Shown: positions 51,731-62,849 of the stretch, in pieces
Numbering within the stretch: position 1 is the first letter of the stretch
How the letters are laid out: every line of letters starts with the position of its first letter
Assembly (NCBI GenBank): GCA_027627225.1
Contig: CM051032.1
Span: forward strand, 68,297,320 to 68,361,319
Direction: 5' to 3'
DNA: 64,000 nt
Source of the DNA: Congeria kusceri
Lineage: Eukaryota > Mollusca > Bivalvia > Myida > Dreissenidae
The notes under the pieces: generated by a model
What the model was told of the DNA's origin: nothing
The model's input: only the letters and a program-made list of their open reading frames with translations
The model's database searches: none
Translations under genes and position numbers: made by a program

Positions 51731-51831
51731 TTCCGCCTACAGTGAATTTATGTTTAGAAGAGACTTCCTTCAAACAGAAAATGCCATAAAAGCGGAAAGT
51801 GTCGTCCCGTATTAGCCTATGCGGACTGCAT
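51731..51831. mobile_element. Palindromic MITE (family P), central fragment (copy 13)
   Basis: TTCCGCCTACAGTGAATTTA through AGCGGAAAGTGTCGTCCCGT and ATTAGCCTATGCGGACTGCA. Outer arms absent. Confidence 0.88.
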
Positions 51832-53373
51832 GTTTATTTATAGAAGCACTAACAATCGGTGCGCCTAACTACTACGCTTTCTCGGTTATCCTAGCCCTTG
51901 CAGATTGACTTTTTAACTGGCATGAATATAATTCCATTTGCATAAGATAATTAGCTCGAACAAAATATTGTTTCGTTACTGACAAATTAGTTTTCATTAA
52001 GATGTCGATTACTATTGAACAAAGATCTCTGTATTGAATAAAAAGCCAAATTATAAAGTTTAAGGTGGGAAATTGAACTCCATTCAAACAAATGTTTCCT
52101 TTTAGCAAAAATGCACTCATAATTCACATGCTTTTGTCGCCAACAGTCTTTCTACGCTGTCAGCGTTTTGATTTTTGTTTTTGTCTGTGATTTAATTATT
52201 AAGCTTTAGCACTTAAAATGCAAAGCATTTCAGCAAATATTGCCTAATGAAATGCCAATTCAATTTATCTTAAAACATGTATTATTTCAATCACGAAAGT
52301 TGCTATATAGTAGAAAGTTTGAACATAACTTTTACCTTTCAGTTTCAATAAACATGACGATGCTTTCGACTGCGTTCAACCTCTATTTTTAATTTGTTAT
52401 AAATCTATACTTAGCACATGCTGACACCCTCTGTGGAATAAACTTTTTATTTAGTCATTTATTAAACAGCAATTAAAAAACTATCAAAAGTCCTGTCATA
52501 TTTATTCAGTCACACGTATTATTTAAATTCCCTTTAAATGCACTGTCACATAACAAAAACACGTTTTGAATAAGTAACACATACTATTACATGCAAATTT
52601 AAACAAACAGAAAACCATCTAGTGTACTAGTACAAACCACAATTCACACTTAAATTACTGATTCCAAACGAGTCACTTGTGATCAAGTGTGCGATCAAAT
52701 CATAGCATATATTCAAAGATGACCCCAACCATGTGTTTGCATTTAATCGGTTCAAGTCGTGCCCAAATTTTAAATCGAGAACACTTTAAAACCAATACAG
52801 CCGTTATCGCGTTTTGGGACTGTTATGATTAGGGATTTTTTAAATTATCTAAAACACATCGATTGAAGGATTTGGCAAGACGTTAACAGTAGTACTGTCA
52901 GCGGAAATGTTATCTATGAACTATTTGTCGCTCGTAATCAGTTGAAGAACGTCCCGACGGGTTTGTCTCGTAAACAATGGCTAAATCTTTATATTTAGGG
53001 AGGTTTGTGGGACAAGTCAGTTGGTATGGACTGAAGGTTACATTTGTATTGATAGTTGATTTGAGCTATTTGGAAGACGTATTCGAAACGATGATGCGTA
53101 CATTTGTTTATAAATAACATGCAGTTATATTAATTCACATAAATGCGTAATTTTGCATAGGTTCTTAAATGAGTGTTTCATATACATCAAGTTTGACAAC
53201 AACCTAAAAGACCGTTTTGTTCAAACTTTGAAACCGGCTGCTGATATGTGTTGAATAAAATATTGACTACATAGTATGTTGCTATATGAAAATAATATGG
53301 AACGCCTAGACTGTCTTATGTTGATTGTTGACATGCTGGATGGTTCATTTAAATGATGATGGATTTTATAATA
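51832..53373. other. AT-rich intergenic DNA, no supported feature
   Basis: Read on both strands; nothing recognised. Confidence 0.45.
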
Positions 53374-55030
53374 TCATATGAGGTTATCATGGTATGCTGT
53401 GTGTTTATGATAGTATGCTGTGTGTTTATGATAGTATGTTGTGTATTTATGATGGTATGCTGTGTGTTTATAATGATATCCTGTGTGTTTATGATAGTAT
53501 GCTGTGTGTTTATAATGATATCCTGTGTGTTTATGATGGTATACTGTGTGGTTATGATAGTATGCCGTGTGTTTATGATGGTATGCTGTGTGTTTATAAT
53601 GATATCCTGTGTGTTTATGATGGTATGCTGTGTGTTTATAATGGTATGCTGTGTGTTTATGATGGTATGCTGTGTGTTTATAATGATATCCTGTGTGTTT
53701 ATGATGGTATGCTGTCTGTTTATAATGATATCCTGTGTGTTTATGATAGTATGCTGTGTGTTTATAATGGTATGCTGTGTGTTTATGATGGTATGCTGTG
53801 TGTTTATAATGGTATCCTGTGTGTTTATGATGGTATGCTGTGTGTTTATAATGATATCCTGTGTGTTTATGATAGTATGCTGTGTATTTATGATGGTATG
53901 TTGTGTGTTTATAATGATATCCTGTGTGTTTATGATGGTATGCTGTGTGGTTATAATGGTATGTTGTATGTTTATGATGGTATGCTGTGTGGTTATAATG
54001 GTATATGATGGTATGCTCTGAGGTTATCATGGTATGCTGTGTGTTTATGATGGTATGCTGTGTGGTTATGGTATGCTATGAGGTTATCATGGTATGCTGT
54101 TTGTTTATGATACTATGCTGTTTGTTTATGATAGTATGCTGTGTGTTTGTGATGGTATGCTGTGTGGTTATAATGGTTTGCTGTGTGTTTATGATGATAT
54201 GCTGTGTGTTTATGATGGTATGCTGTGTGGTTATAATGGTTTGCTGTTTGTTTATGATGGTATGCTGTGTGGTTATAATGGTTTGCTGTGTGTTTATGAT
54301 GGTACTATGCATGTTTATGATAGTATGCTGTTTGTTTATGATAGTATGCTGTGTGTTTGTGATGGTATGCTGTGTGGTTATAATGGTTTGCTGTGTGTTT
54401 ATGATGGTATGCTGTGTGTTTATGATGGTATGCTGTGTGGTTATAATGGTTTGCTGTGTGTTTATGATGGTATGCTGTGTGGTTATAATGGTTTGCTGTG
54501 TGTTTATGATGGTATTATGCATGTTTATGATAGTATGCTGTTTGTTTATGATAGTATGCTGTGTGTTTGTGATGGTATGCTGTGTGGTTATAATGGTTTG
54601 CTGTGTGTTTATGATGGTATGCTGTGTGTTTATGTAGTATGCTGTGTGTTTATGATGGTATGCTGTGTGTTTATGATGGTATGTTGTGTGGTTATAATGG
54701 TATGCTGTGTGTTTATGATGGTATGCTGTGAGGTTATCATGGTATGCTGTGTGTTTATGATGGTATGATGTGTGTTTATGATGGTATGTTGTGTGTTTAT
54801 GATGGTATGCTGTGTGGTTATCATGGTATTATGTGTGTTTACAATGGGATGTTGTGTGTTTATGATGGTATGCTGTGTGTTTATGATGGTATGCTGTGTG
54901 TTGATGATGGTATGCTGAGTGTTTATACTGGTATGTTGTGTGGTTATGATGGTATGCTGTGTGTTTATAATGGTATGCTGTGTGCTTATGATGGTATGCT
55001 GTGCGCTTATCACGGTATGCTGTTCTTTTC
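53374..55030 (+). repeat. 21-bp minisatellite array 1, about 78 units
   Basis: Unit ATGCTGTGTGTTTATGATGGT with variants (TTATAATGATATCC, GTGGTTATAATGG, GAGGTTATCATGG). Because the period is a multiple of three and lacks stops, several frames on both strands stay open for 200 codons or more; the predicted peptides (MLCVYDG repeats and the like) are artefacts. A higher-order repeat of about 200 bp is visible at 54080-54610. Confidence 0.96.
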
Positions 55031-56199
55031 ACTCGCTATCATTTTATTTGATATTATTTTCTTTCGGAGCACTCGTTCTTTTCCGTTGTCGCTTGATAAA
55101 TGTCACGTGAATGGTGTGTAATTCGTATGACATCACTCTTCAATGGTGATATATGATATTTTCTCCCTGGCTTTATTTCTGTCCAGCCTTACAAAATAGC
55201 TCAACGTAAACTTGATCTGTTGTTGTATGGCTTATCAGCTAAGGTCGGACTACTTAGGTGTAGCGAAAAATTGGCTGATACAAAAAACAAAGCAGGGGGA
55301 GAATTAAAGATAATTAGGGAATGTGTGACACTAGGAATTTGCTAGAAAAGTGTTAGTTTAGAAGAGAGCAAACACAATGAGATCATGGCAGTAGAGAAGT
55401 TGAAAGCGCACTCCTTGAAATTGGGCATATTGCTTTATTGGATCTATTCCTTAATGAACGTATTGACCAGGGTTCGACCTTAACGCGTGTCCGTCGGTCC
55501 GTGACCTGTGATTTTTCGCTCGGACCGGTTGTCTTTGAAGGACGACCGGTCCGGTGACCAGTTGTTTTTGGACTTGTTCCAATTGTGTATTTCTGAATTA
55601 TCATTTGTGGTTAAGAATACAGTGAACCGTCCGAGATGATATTGTTTATTGGCATTATACAGATCTCGTGTATAAATCGCATCTTTTCCGATTCTTCAAC
55701 TTACAAATAATTATGTTAAAACAGAGTTGTTACACGTTGTAAAATCAACTGAACACCATTTTGACGAAAGAAATTATATCTGGCGGGCATTGAAGTCGCA
55801 TTTTAGAGAAGCAATTTCCATTGTTAATAATTAACTATAGTCATTTAATAACCTTTTATTATTTAAAACAAATTTAATCAAATAACATATATTGTAAAAA
55901 TAATGAGCTTATAATAGCTTCTATCGATAATATTACTCCTGGCTCATTAATAGTTTAACAAAGTATTCCCTTTTTGACACAATTTATTATTGTTTTTGTT
56001 TTTACAACAGGCAGTTTTAAATTGTATCTCTGTTAAAAAAAAAACTATATAAGTAAACACAATTCAGGTCTAGGTATCCGCATTGTGGGAATGATTGCAA
56101 AACGTTAAGGAACGGATACCCCAATCATATAACGATATATAATTATATTTTTAATTGCTCTAATTGCGTGTTTATTGCTTAGCACACGAAAACGCATGT
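55031..56199. other. Intergenic; short GGTTCGACCTTAAC repeat near 55464-55570
   Basis: GGGTTCGACCTTAACGC followed by CGGTCCGTGACC and GGACCGGTTGTCTTTGAAGG with ACGACCGGTCCGGTGACC. The CGGACCGGT/ACCGGTCCG strings are self-complementary. Probably an old repeat; nothing else recognised. Confidence 0.4.
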
Positions 56200-56713
56200 C
56201 AGTCATTCCATAAAAAACGTACATTTTGATATATGAGAAAAACAAAAACCACAAATGCAGCTACCATTCTTCAAACGCTTTAATTAATTAGTATCATGAT
56301 TACTTATTCACAGTTTCTATTGTTCTATATGTATTTAAGACACACATATGATCACGGACATGTTAAGGTACTAAATTGTCAACTCCGTTACTTATCTGTA
56401 ATGACGAAATTTTGAAAGATATAACTTGATTTCATGTATTTTTTTTGCATTGTTTATTCTTATTTATGCCTTTCCTTTGATCAATAGCAATAAAATCGTC
56501 TTGATAACATGTTTTGCCAAAAAATGCTGTAAGTTTCAAGCATAATCCAAATTTATGAAAAATATTCATATGTTTGACAAAGTACTGAAATAATATTATA
56601 CCCGTCTACAAAACCTTTGTTTGTGTGAAAATTATAAATTGCAAACCCCTTATTACTATGCAAGTTGAACACCTTTACCAGTAAAAGTTACTTAAATTTT
56701 TATCATTTTACAT

Positions 56714-56769
56714 GTCGTAACGGAGTTGAAATTGTGTTACGGAGTTGACCTTTTGTCACGGAGTTGACA
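56714..56769. repeat. Left cluster of GTAACGGAGTTGAC subterminal repeats
   Basis: Three copies in one orientation: GTAACGGAGTTGAA, GTTACGGAGTTGAC and GTCACGGAGTTGAC, about 20 bp apart. A further inverted copy, GTCAACTCCGTTAC, lies at 56378-56391. Confidence 0.92.
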
Positions 56770-57072
56770 TGTGTAGGTTTTATCATTTCTATCTAACACT
56801 TGCATAAAAATATGATTGTCTGTTACATGTTAATCTTGTTCGGAATATTTTGTAAATTAAAGAAAACATCGAATAGTCAGAAAAATTGCTGTGCCCAAGA
56901 TATATACTTGAAAAACATCAACATTTGCATGTGCAATTAATAGTCAGTTAACGTTGTATAACAAACAGAACATTCAATCTGAAGAGTCAGACTGTCACGT
57001 TCAACGAACTGTAGTTGTCATCATAATAATCAATCATGTCCATAAATGTGCACTTTAACCCGACTGTTAAGT

Positions 57073-57249
57073 TCAAAGGTCAAGTTCTTGTTCAATTAGT
57101 TTCCAAATGTTTGGAGGAACTTCACAATGTCGGGAAGTGACGTGGTTGGGTTCACCGTCCAGGAGAGTAACAACATTGTCTGGGTTGTACCAAAGCAGAT
57201 CATCTGTTCTTGGCCAAAAGAATCTGTTTCACCCTACACTGTGCATAAC
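57073..57249 (-). CDS. Transposase-like exon 5 (59 codons, one TGA)
   Basis: VMHSVG, then TGA, then NRFFWPRTDDLLWYNPDN and HVTSRHCEVPPNIWKLIEQE, ending TGA. The coding pattern continues unchanged past the internal TGA. A minus-strand AATAAA lies at 56453-56458. Confidence 0.75.
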
Positions 57250-57476
57250 CTGAAAGCATACAAGAAAAAAGATAAGATTTATAACTTCATTTGCAAATGT
57301 TGAAAAATTAATTAAAATGCTGCGGTATATAGTTCACGTTTTTATTAAAATATGTAGGGCCACGGAAAGGTACGGCAATATGTAGGGCCACGGAAAGGTA
57401 CGGCTGCTTATCAATATTGTCTCATAATGGTTGACCCGGTCGCAAGTATTCCGAACAACAATTTAAGAATGCTTAC

Positions 57477-57596
57477 CTGTACCTGCAGATCGTCCTCATC
57501 AACGCTAACTACGACCCCAGGATATGGACGTCCTTCATAATTAACCACAGCCCACTTCCCGATCAAACTCTCGTCAACACATGTCACCTTGAGTAG
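57477..57596 (-). CDS. Transposase-like exon 4 (40 codons)
   Basis: LLKVTCVDESLIGKWAVVNY then EGRPYPGVVVSVDEDDLQVQ; looks like the beta-strands of an SH3/tudor-like fold. Donor CAG-GTAAGC. Confidence 0.75.
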
Positions 57597-57749
57597 CTGT
57601 AGAATATTCAGAATGCTTTAATTTATAGATATTACAATGGCAATTTACATGTATCATAAGCAAAATTCGAATCACGGTCATTAACTTCAAGCGAATGATT
57701 ACCAGAGCTTATTCTTGTCTTGTTATTAATAATTATTATAACTGGTTAC

Positions 57750-57899
57750 CTCTGTGACTGGGACATCATGGGAGACATTCTGCGAAGAGTTAGCCAGTGG
57801 CAGACTCTGTGGAACTTCAGATGAAGGTACAACTGCAGTCATCTGATTTATGGAAGATAGTACAGTTGAAACAGTTGCATCTGGCTCTTGTACACTTGG
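57750..57899 (-). CDS. Transposase-like exon 3 (50 codons)
   Basis: PSVQEPDATVSTVLSSINQM ... SHDVPVTE; Ser/Val-rich, probably a flexible linker. Acceptor TTATTCTAAG, donor GAG-GTAACC. Confidence 0.7.
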
Positions 57900-58259
57900 C
57901 TTAGAATAAGAGCATTAAAAATTATAAATTACATGGTAAAAATGGCATTAAAACATGATCAATATTAACTACTAATTAAATGCAACACTGATTGGAAACG
58001 CAATTTGAGTATTTTTGCATATATATTGTCCAAAACCAATAACGCTACATTTGCGAATAGCGTGTGCCCATATTGGCCAACTCGCAACGGCATGGTCTGA
58101 TCAGGACCTACGCTGTTTGGCGGTCGCTTTTAGTGCGAAAACCAACGATGTGACTCATATGTTTATATTTAAGCATTCAAACAAAACTGCCAAATTCAAA
58201 ATATTCACATTTAGAAGGCATACATAAAAGATAACGATTCATCACTTCGTACTTCTTAC

Positions 58260-58376
58260 CTTTGTAGTATCAGGAAACTGAACAGTGGACGGTTGAAAAC
58301 AGTCACAAACGTTGGGATGGCTACAAAAGCTTGACAAGACACGACTGGATACCTCACCACATCTCCGCGAATCAAT
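58260..58376 (-). CDS. Transposase-like exon 2 (39 codons)
   Basis: IDSRRCGEVSSRVLSSF then CSHPNVCDCFQPSTVQF; acceptor TATTTTAG, donor AAG-GTAAGA. Cys-rich linker. Confidence 0.7.
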
Positions 58377-58674
58377 CTAAAATACAGACATAATAATCTG
58401 CTTACGACGTGAAAGACCAAAATTATTGTCGAAATACAAAAGTATTTTAGGCTACAATGATTTTCATAAGAATACATGTACCGACACAAATGTCAACACA
58501 AAATTCAGGCTACCGAACGAATTTTTTTAAGGGAGTTAATTCTTGCTAATACAGCCGATTATTGATTGACGAGTATTGCTTCTTGGAGTTAATTTTTACA
58601 TAGTGCAAATAACAGCAAATTAACAATGCATTAGGCCAAACGCAATATATAAAAAACTGTAATGCAAAACTTAC

Positions 58675-60642
58675 CTGGTGAAGTTTCATTGTACTGGGAA
58701 TGGGTTTCAGTGTGCTAGGCAGTAGTGTCTCTTCTCTATATATGGATGCTTCGTCAATCACAAAGAATTTGACGGAACTTGTTGGTTGCACACAGGCCAC
58801 TAAGTCCGCTGCGCAGTTGATGTCCAGCCCTTTGACACAGACCTGATGATCTGCAGCCCTTTTGACTGCCGCTCCTATACCATCTGCAGCCCCTTTCCCA
58901 TGGGATGCCTCAAGGAAATTCCATGTCGAGTACTTGAAACTATGATCAAAAACTTTCTTGTTCCAAAGATAAAAGTTCATTTTGTTTCTGTATTGTGTTG
59001 TCGGTCCGTCTGTTAGGAAATGTACTGCTGAAAGCGGCTTAATAGTTTTAATGTAATGAAGGACTGGCTCCATGTGGGCCCATATGGCTGCTGGTCCATG
59101 TTTAAGGTTGTCAGAGGCTGTGCAAAATGGGTATGTCTTGCCATCGATGTATGCGACCCCAGTGTGAAGACTTATCTGTCTCCTGGAGGCGCCAAAATGC
59201 ATGGACTGGATCTCAGATTCGTACTTACAGTTATAATTTTCACTAAAATCCACATGCAACAACACTTCTTCGGGGCTCATCTTTTCTTTCAGCATTCGTA
59301 TGGCCCGAAACTGATGGTCTATGTTGAATAAATGGCGACATGCCCTCTGCAGCTCATTGTTTAATTCTTCTGCTAGTGTCGTCTTTGTCCCCTGGGTCTT
59401 CTCCCTCACTGTCATGGTCACAACTTTACTCTTTCCATCCTTCTCCCTCTCTATCCGCTTGTTTTGCCACTCATTCCATGTCACTTGTTCTCCGTCGGCA
59501 TTGTCCACATCCAGCTTTCTATGTTTACAGTCCTCGCATTCACGGTACATGCATACTTTGTTCTTCAAGTCACAGACTACTTTCTGCATCAATAAAGTGG
59601 GATCTCTGGTTGTAATCATATTTGTGGCATAGCATACGTTGATCTTGAAGGCCATATTTTCATGGATCTTGCATAGACAGGTACTGCGGTCTTTTTCAGT
59701 TGGTTTTATAATCCAAAACGGTCGAATTTTACAGAAGAGGCTGTACGAGATTTTGTTATCTTCCAGCTGATATTTTGCATGTAATGTCTTCAAATCATCA
59801 TTGAGGAGCCGTATTTGTTTCTTTGTGCCTTTTCTTGATATGGTGGCCTGTTTATCTGCTTTAAGGCGGGAGTTGTCGTCCCGTTCTAGGAACGCCTGGA
59901 CCTTTTGTTTCATGTTCAACGTCTTCAGTGAAGTAGAACGGCTTAACTTAGCAGTCTTCATATACCTCCTCGATATACCCAACACTGTGCGACAGTACGC
60001 TCCCAAGCCATATCTCTTTAAGATCCTCTTGGAACATATTATGTCAGCAACCAGGCGTCTATCACGTCTGCTGTTTGTTCTTGCATACCATTGCCTAATG
60101 TTCATGATCATAGTCTGGTACAGCCTATATGACTTTCCATGGAACTTTTCCGACTCTTGGATAGGCTGATTCTTTGTAAACTTCATTCGTAACCTATTGT
60201 ATCTCTTTTTGTATTTTTCGGTCAGTTTCTCTTGGTTTTGTAATTTCACTTTAAGTTTTTTTTTGAGGCGGTAACAAGCTGATTTTTGTTTATTGTTTCG
60301 CCTTTTGTGTGCCTTCTTCATAGAAAGCGACCGATAATTTGCTGGTGGAGGACTAACATTGTATTCTTCATTACTTCTTTCTGGTGTCGACGGTGGTGTG
60401 TTGAGGATGACTGGCTGACCCATCTTCTGTCTTTCCCGAGAGAGACGCTTTGCAATGACCCACTGACGACGGCGCTTTCATTTTCCACGGTCAGACATCT
60501 CCTGTATGGTTTTTATTTCACCTTTGGCTTTCCGCTGCCTGTACCGTTCTCTCTCCTTGGCCTTATACTGTTCAGAAGCCTCTGGGTTTTCTCTTTTCCG
60601 TCTTCTATACTCAGCCATCCTTTCTTTCGCAGACTTTGCCAT
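58675..60642 (-). CDS. Transposase-like exon 1 (656 codons, one TGA)
   Basis: Start ATG 60642, in-frame TGA 60478-60480, reinitiation possible at ATG 60423. Ends ...STMKLHQ at donor CAG-GTAAGT. Holds the zinc-like cluster and the D-D-E blocks. Confidence 0.85.
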
Positions 60643-60876
60643 GACTTTTTTGGCTTTTCAATAGCTCAATTTGATCCTTTGTGTTCTGTGTGCGCTGTTT
60701 TCCCCTTATTTGTGGTCCTTATCCTCAAGAGATTGTTTGGCAACTACAAGAGAAAATGCTGAAAATAACTTCCATCAAAGGCATCATTATCTTTTCAAAG
60801 ACAAGATATTAAATACAATATTGACACATGTTTCTTACTGACAAAATATAGGCAAAATTAAACCTTTGAGCAAAAA

Positions 60877-61336
60877 GTCAACTCCGTTACGAATCCGTCA
60901 ACTCCGTTACGAAATGTCTCGAAACGGAGTTGACATTTTGGCACTTATTTTCGCGAATCCGTCTGATACGAGAGCATTTTTTGTAAAAAAACAGACTTAA
61001 ACATAACATGCACTGGTTATAAATAGATGTCTTTCTTTGTTTTATTTTCCTTTTGAAACAAAATGATAAAAAATATTGAACGGAGTTGACTAATTTATTT
61101 CATACGCTAGCAATTGCTTACATACCTTTACAATTTTCTTCAACGTATTTCACGTCGTCCTCTCTGCCATCTTGTTTTATATTTACGCGCCACATAATCT
61201 TTGCGGACTTCGTCATCAGTTTTTGTGTATCAAGGGAAATAATCGATTTATTCATTAATTTAGCCGTCGTAACGGAGTTGACTGCCAAACACCGGGACAA
61301 CCTGGTCCGTCGTTGTAAAATCATCAACTCCAAACG
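60877..61336. repeat. Right cluster of GTAACGGAGTTGAC subterminal repeats
   Basis: GTCAACTCCGTTACG at 60877 and 60897, AACGGAGTTGAC at 60922, 61078 and 61270, and a decayed ATCAACTCCAAACGG at 61322. The cluster lies between the transposase start and the right terminus. Confidence 0.92.
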
Positions 61337-61753
61337 GACATTAGTTTTTTTGTCTTTTTTATTTCAAACATTATATTAACTATACAATTACAGCAAAAAT
61401 AAATAGCGGTCGACATAATATTGATTAGAAATACATGCAAATGTAAGTGTACCCTGTGATCGGGACACAGCTAAATTATTAATTTGGAGTTCTTTTGTAG
61501 TATTTATTTTTTTAATAAGTTAAAATAATGACAAAAATAAGTATCTGATTTCGAATTTACAACATATATCAGTTATAGACAGCAAAAAATATATATATCA
61601 CTTCATCAATTTCCGAGATTTTTTGCAGGGACAGGGGTATGTACGTTTGTTATGGAATGACTGGTGTATCTCCAATTTAGGTCAATTTAAAGAAGTTGAT
61701 ATCTCATCTTTATTTAAGCAACAAAGTTCATACAACATTTTGATCTAAAATGT

Positions 61754-62542
61754 ATGGTGGCATAGAACTGCCTTACGATAACCACATAAGTTTCGCGATA
61801 ATTATCACGTTAACCACTTAAGTATCGTGTTATTTATCTTGTATCTTGTTAGTGTTCGCGATAGTTTTCTTTGTCATTTATTTTCTGCTTAACTGAAATG
61901 TGGCCTGAAAGTGCCCCAAACTGACACCAAGATTTCAGTTAACAAAAACATAACATTAAGTGGTAACAGGAATATTAACGTGTTTTGATTTACGTTACTA
62001 GATAATTATCACGAAAAATATCGCGATATTCAGATACTGCGGAAGACCTCGAAAACAAATTAAGTAGTATCAGGAATATTATCGTGTTAAGATTTACGTT
62101 AACAGATAATTAACTAGTAACAGGAATATTATCGTGTTAAGGTTCGCGTTAGCAACATATTGCGGAACACCTCGGGCAAACTAAGTGGTAACAGGAATAT
62201 TAACGTGTTATGATTTACGTTAGCAGATAATTTTCATGATACAATTCGCGTTAGTTAGATAATTCGAAGACCTAGAAAATGTAACTTATGTCACTTATAG
62301 GCACTTTTAGGTCATTTAGTTTAATAATAAATTATCTAACAGAAACATTTTCGTAAACGGTAACTTAATATTCAGATAAATATCGCAATAAATAAGTAGT
62401 AACACGAATCTTTTCGCGAACGCTAACTAGTTAACGTGATATTTTTCGCGAAAATTATGTGGTTAACACGATACTTAAGTGGTTAACGTGATAATTATCG
62501 CGAAACTTATGTGGTTATCGTAAGGCAGTTCTATGCCACCAT
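61754..62542. mobile_element. Fold-back element with 78-bp inverted termini, hAT-like target duplication
   Basis: ATGGTGGCATAGAACTGCCT-TACGATAACCACATAAGTTT-CGCG... is mirrored without visible mismatch for about 78 bp at the right end. Flanks TAAAATGT (61746-61753) and AAAAATGT (62543-62550) are a 7/8-matching 8-bp target duplication. The interior repeats AACAGGAATATTAACGTGTT and TTTACGTTAxCAGATAATT. Non-coding. Confidence 0.9.
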
Positions 62543-62849
62543 AAAAATGTATTATACAAAAATATATAATGAATAATAGATTTTCGTGTGTGCTGAACAT
62601 ATTTTCCGAGTTCAATTCTGAGAATCATTTGTTTGAACAAGTGGACCACCACTTCCCAAAAGTTAAGGTCAAACCCTGCCCATGGTGTATGGAAAATACC
62701 CCATGGCCATGTGACCGCTCTAAGCCAATAGGATCGCGTCATAAGGCTTACTTTTTTATCATCTTCACAAACCAGCTTAATATTTAATCCAATATCATAT
62801 TTTTATAATAGCGCAGCATATGATGTAAACCAACATCACATCATGATAA

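Larger units (their letters stand above)
57073..60642 (-). pseudogene. Transposase-like gene, five exons, two in-frame TGA codons
   Basis: Exons 60642-58675, 58376-58260, 57899-57750, 57596-57477, 57249-57073; every intron is GT-AG, phase 0, and the total is 844 codons. Features: basic N-terminus (AEYRRRKRENPEASEQYKAK), a Lys/Arg-rich stretch around residues 110-155, a Cys/His cluster (STCLCKIHENM ... CMYRECEDCKH, about residues 320-375) that could bind zinc, and RNase H-like blocks LLHVDFSENYNCK, HFLTDGPTTQYRNK and FLEASHGKGAADGIGAAVKR with candidate catalytic Asp (59248), Asp (59008) and Glu (58909). C-terminal exons give LIGKWAVVNYEGRPYPGVVV, an SH3/tudor-like strand pattern. TGA at 60478-60480 (codon 55) and in the last exon after VMHSVG. 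Similar proteins are widespread as uncharacterised ORFs in invertebrates (from memory). Without the first TGA a 625-codon frame remains from ATG 60423. Confidence 0.8.
56200..61663 (-). mobile_element. 5.46-kb DNA transposon with transposase-like gene
   Basis: Left end CAGTCATTCCATAAAAAACG-TACAT (56200-56224) and right end ATGTACGTTTGTTATGGAAT-GACTG (61639-61663) are inverted repeats, 24 of 25 matching. Inside both ends are copies of GTAACGGAGTTGAC in both orientations: 56378, 56714, 56735, 56755 at the left; 60877, 60897, 60922, 61078, 61266, 61322 at the right. The only gene is the minus-strand transposase-like gene (60642-57073). No clean target-site duplication was found. The superfamily is not one I can name. 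Confidence 0.8.

Noticed and set aside
59056..60169. Plus-strand frames of 91-122 codons
   Set aside because: Antisense shadows of the transposase-like exon.
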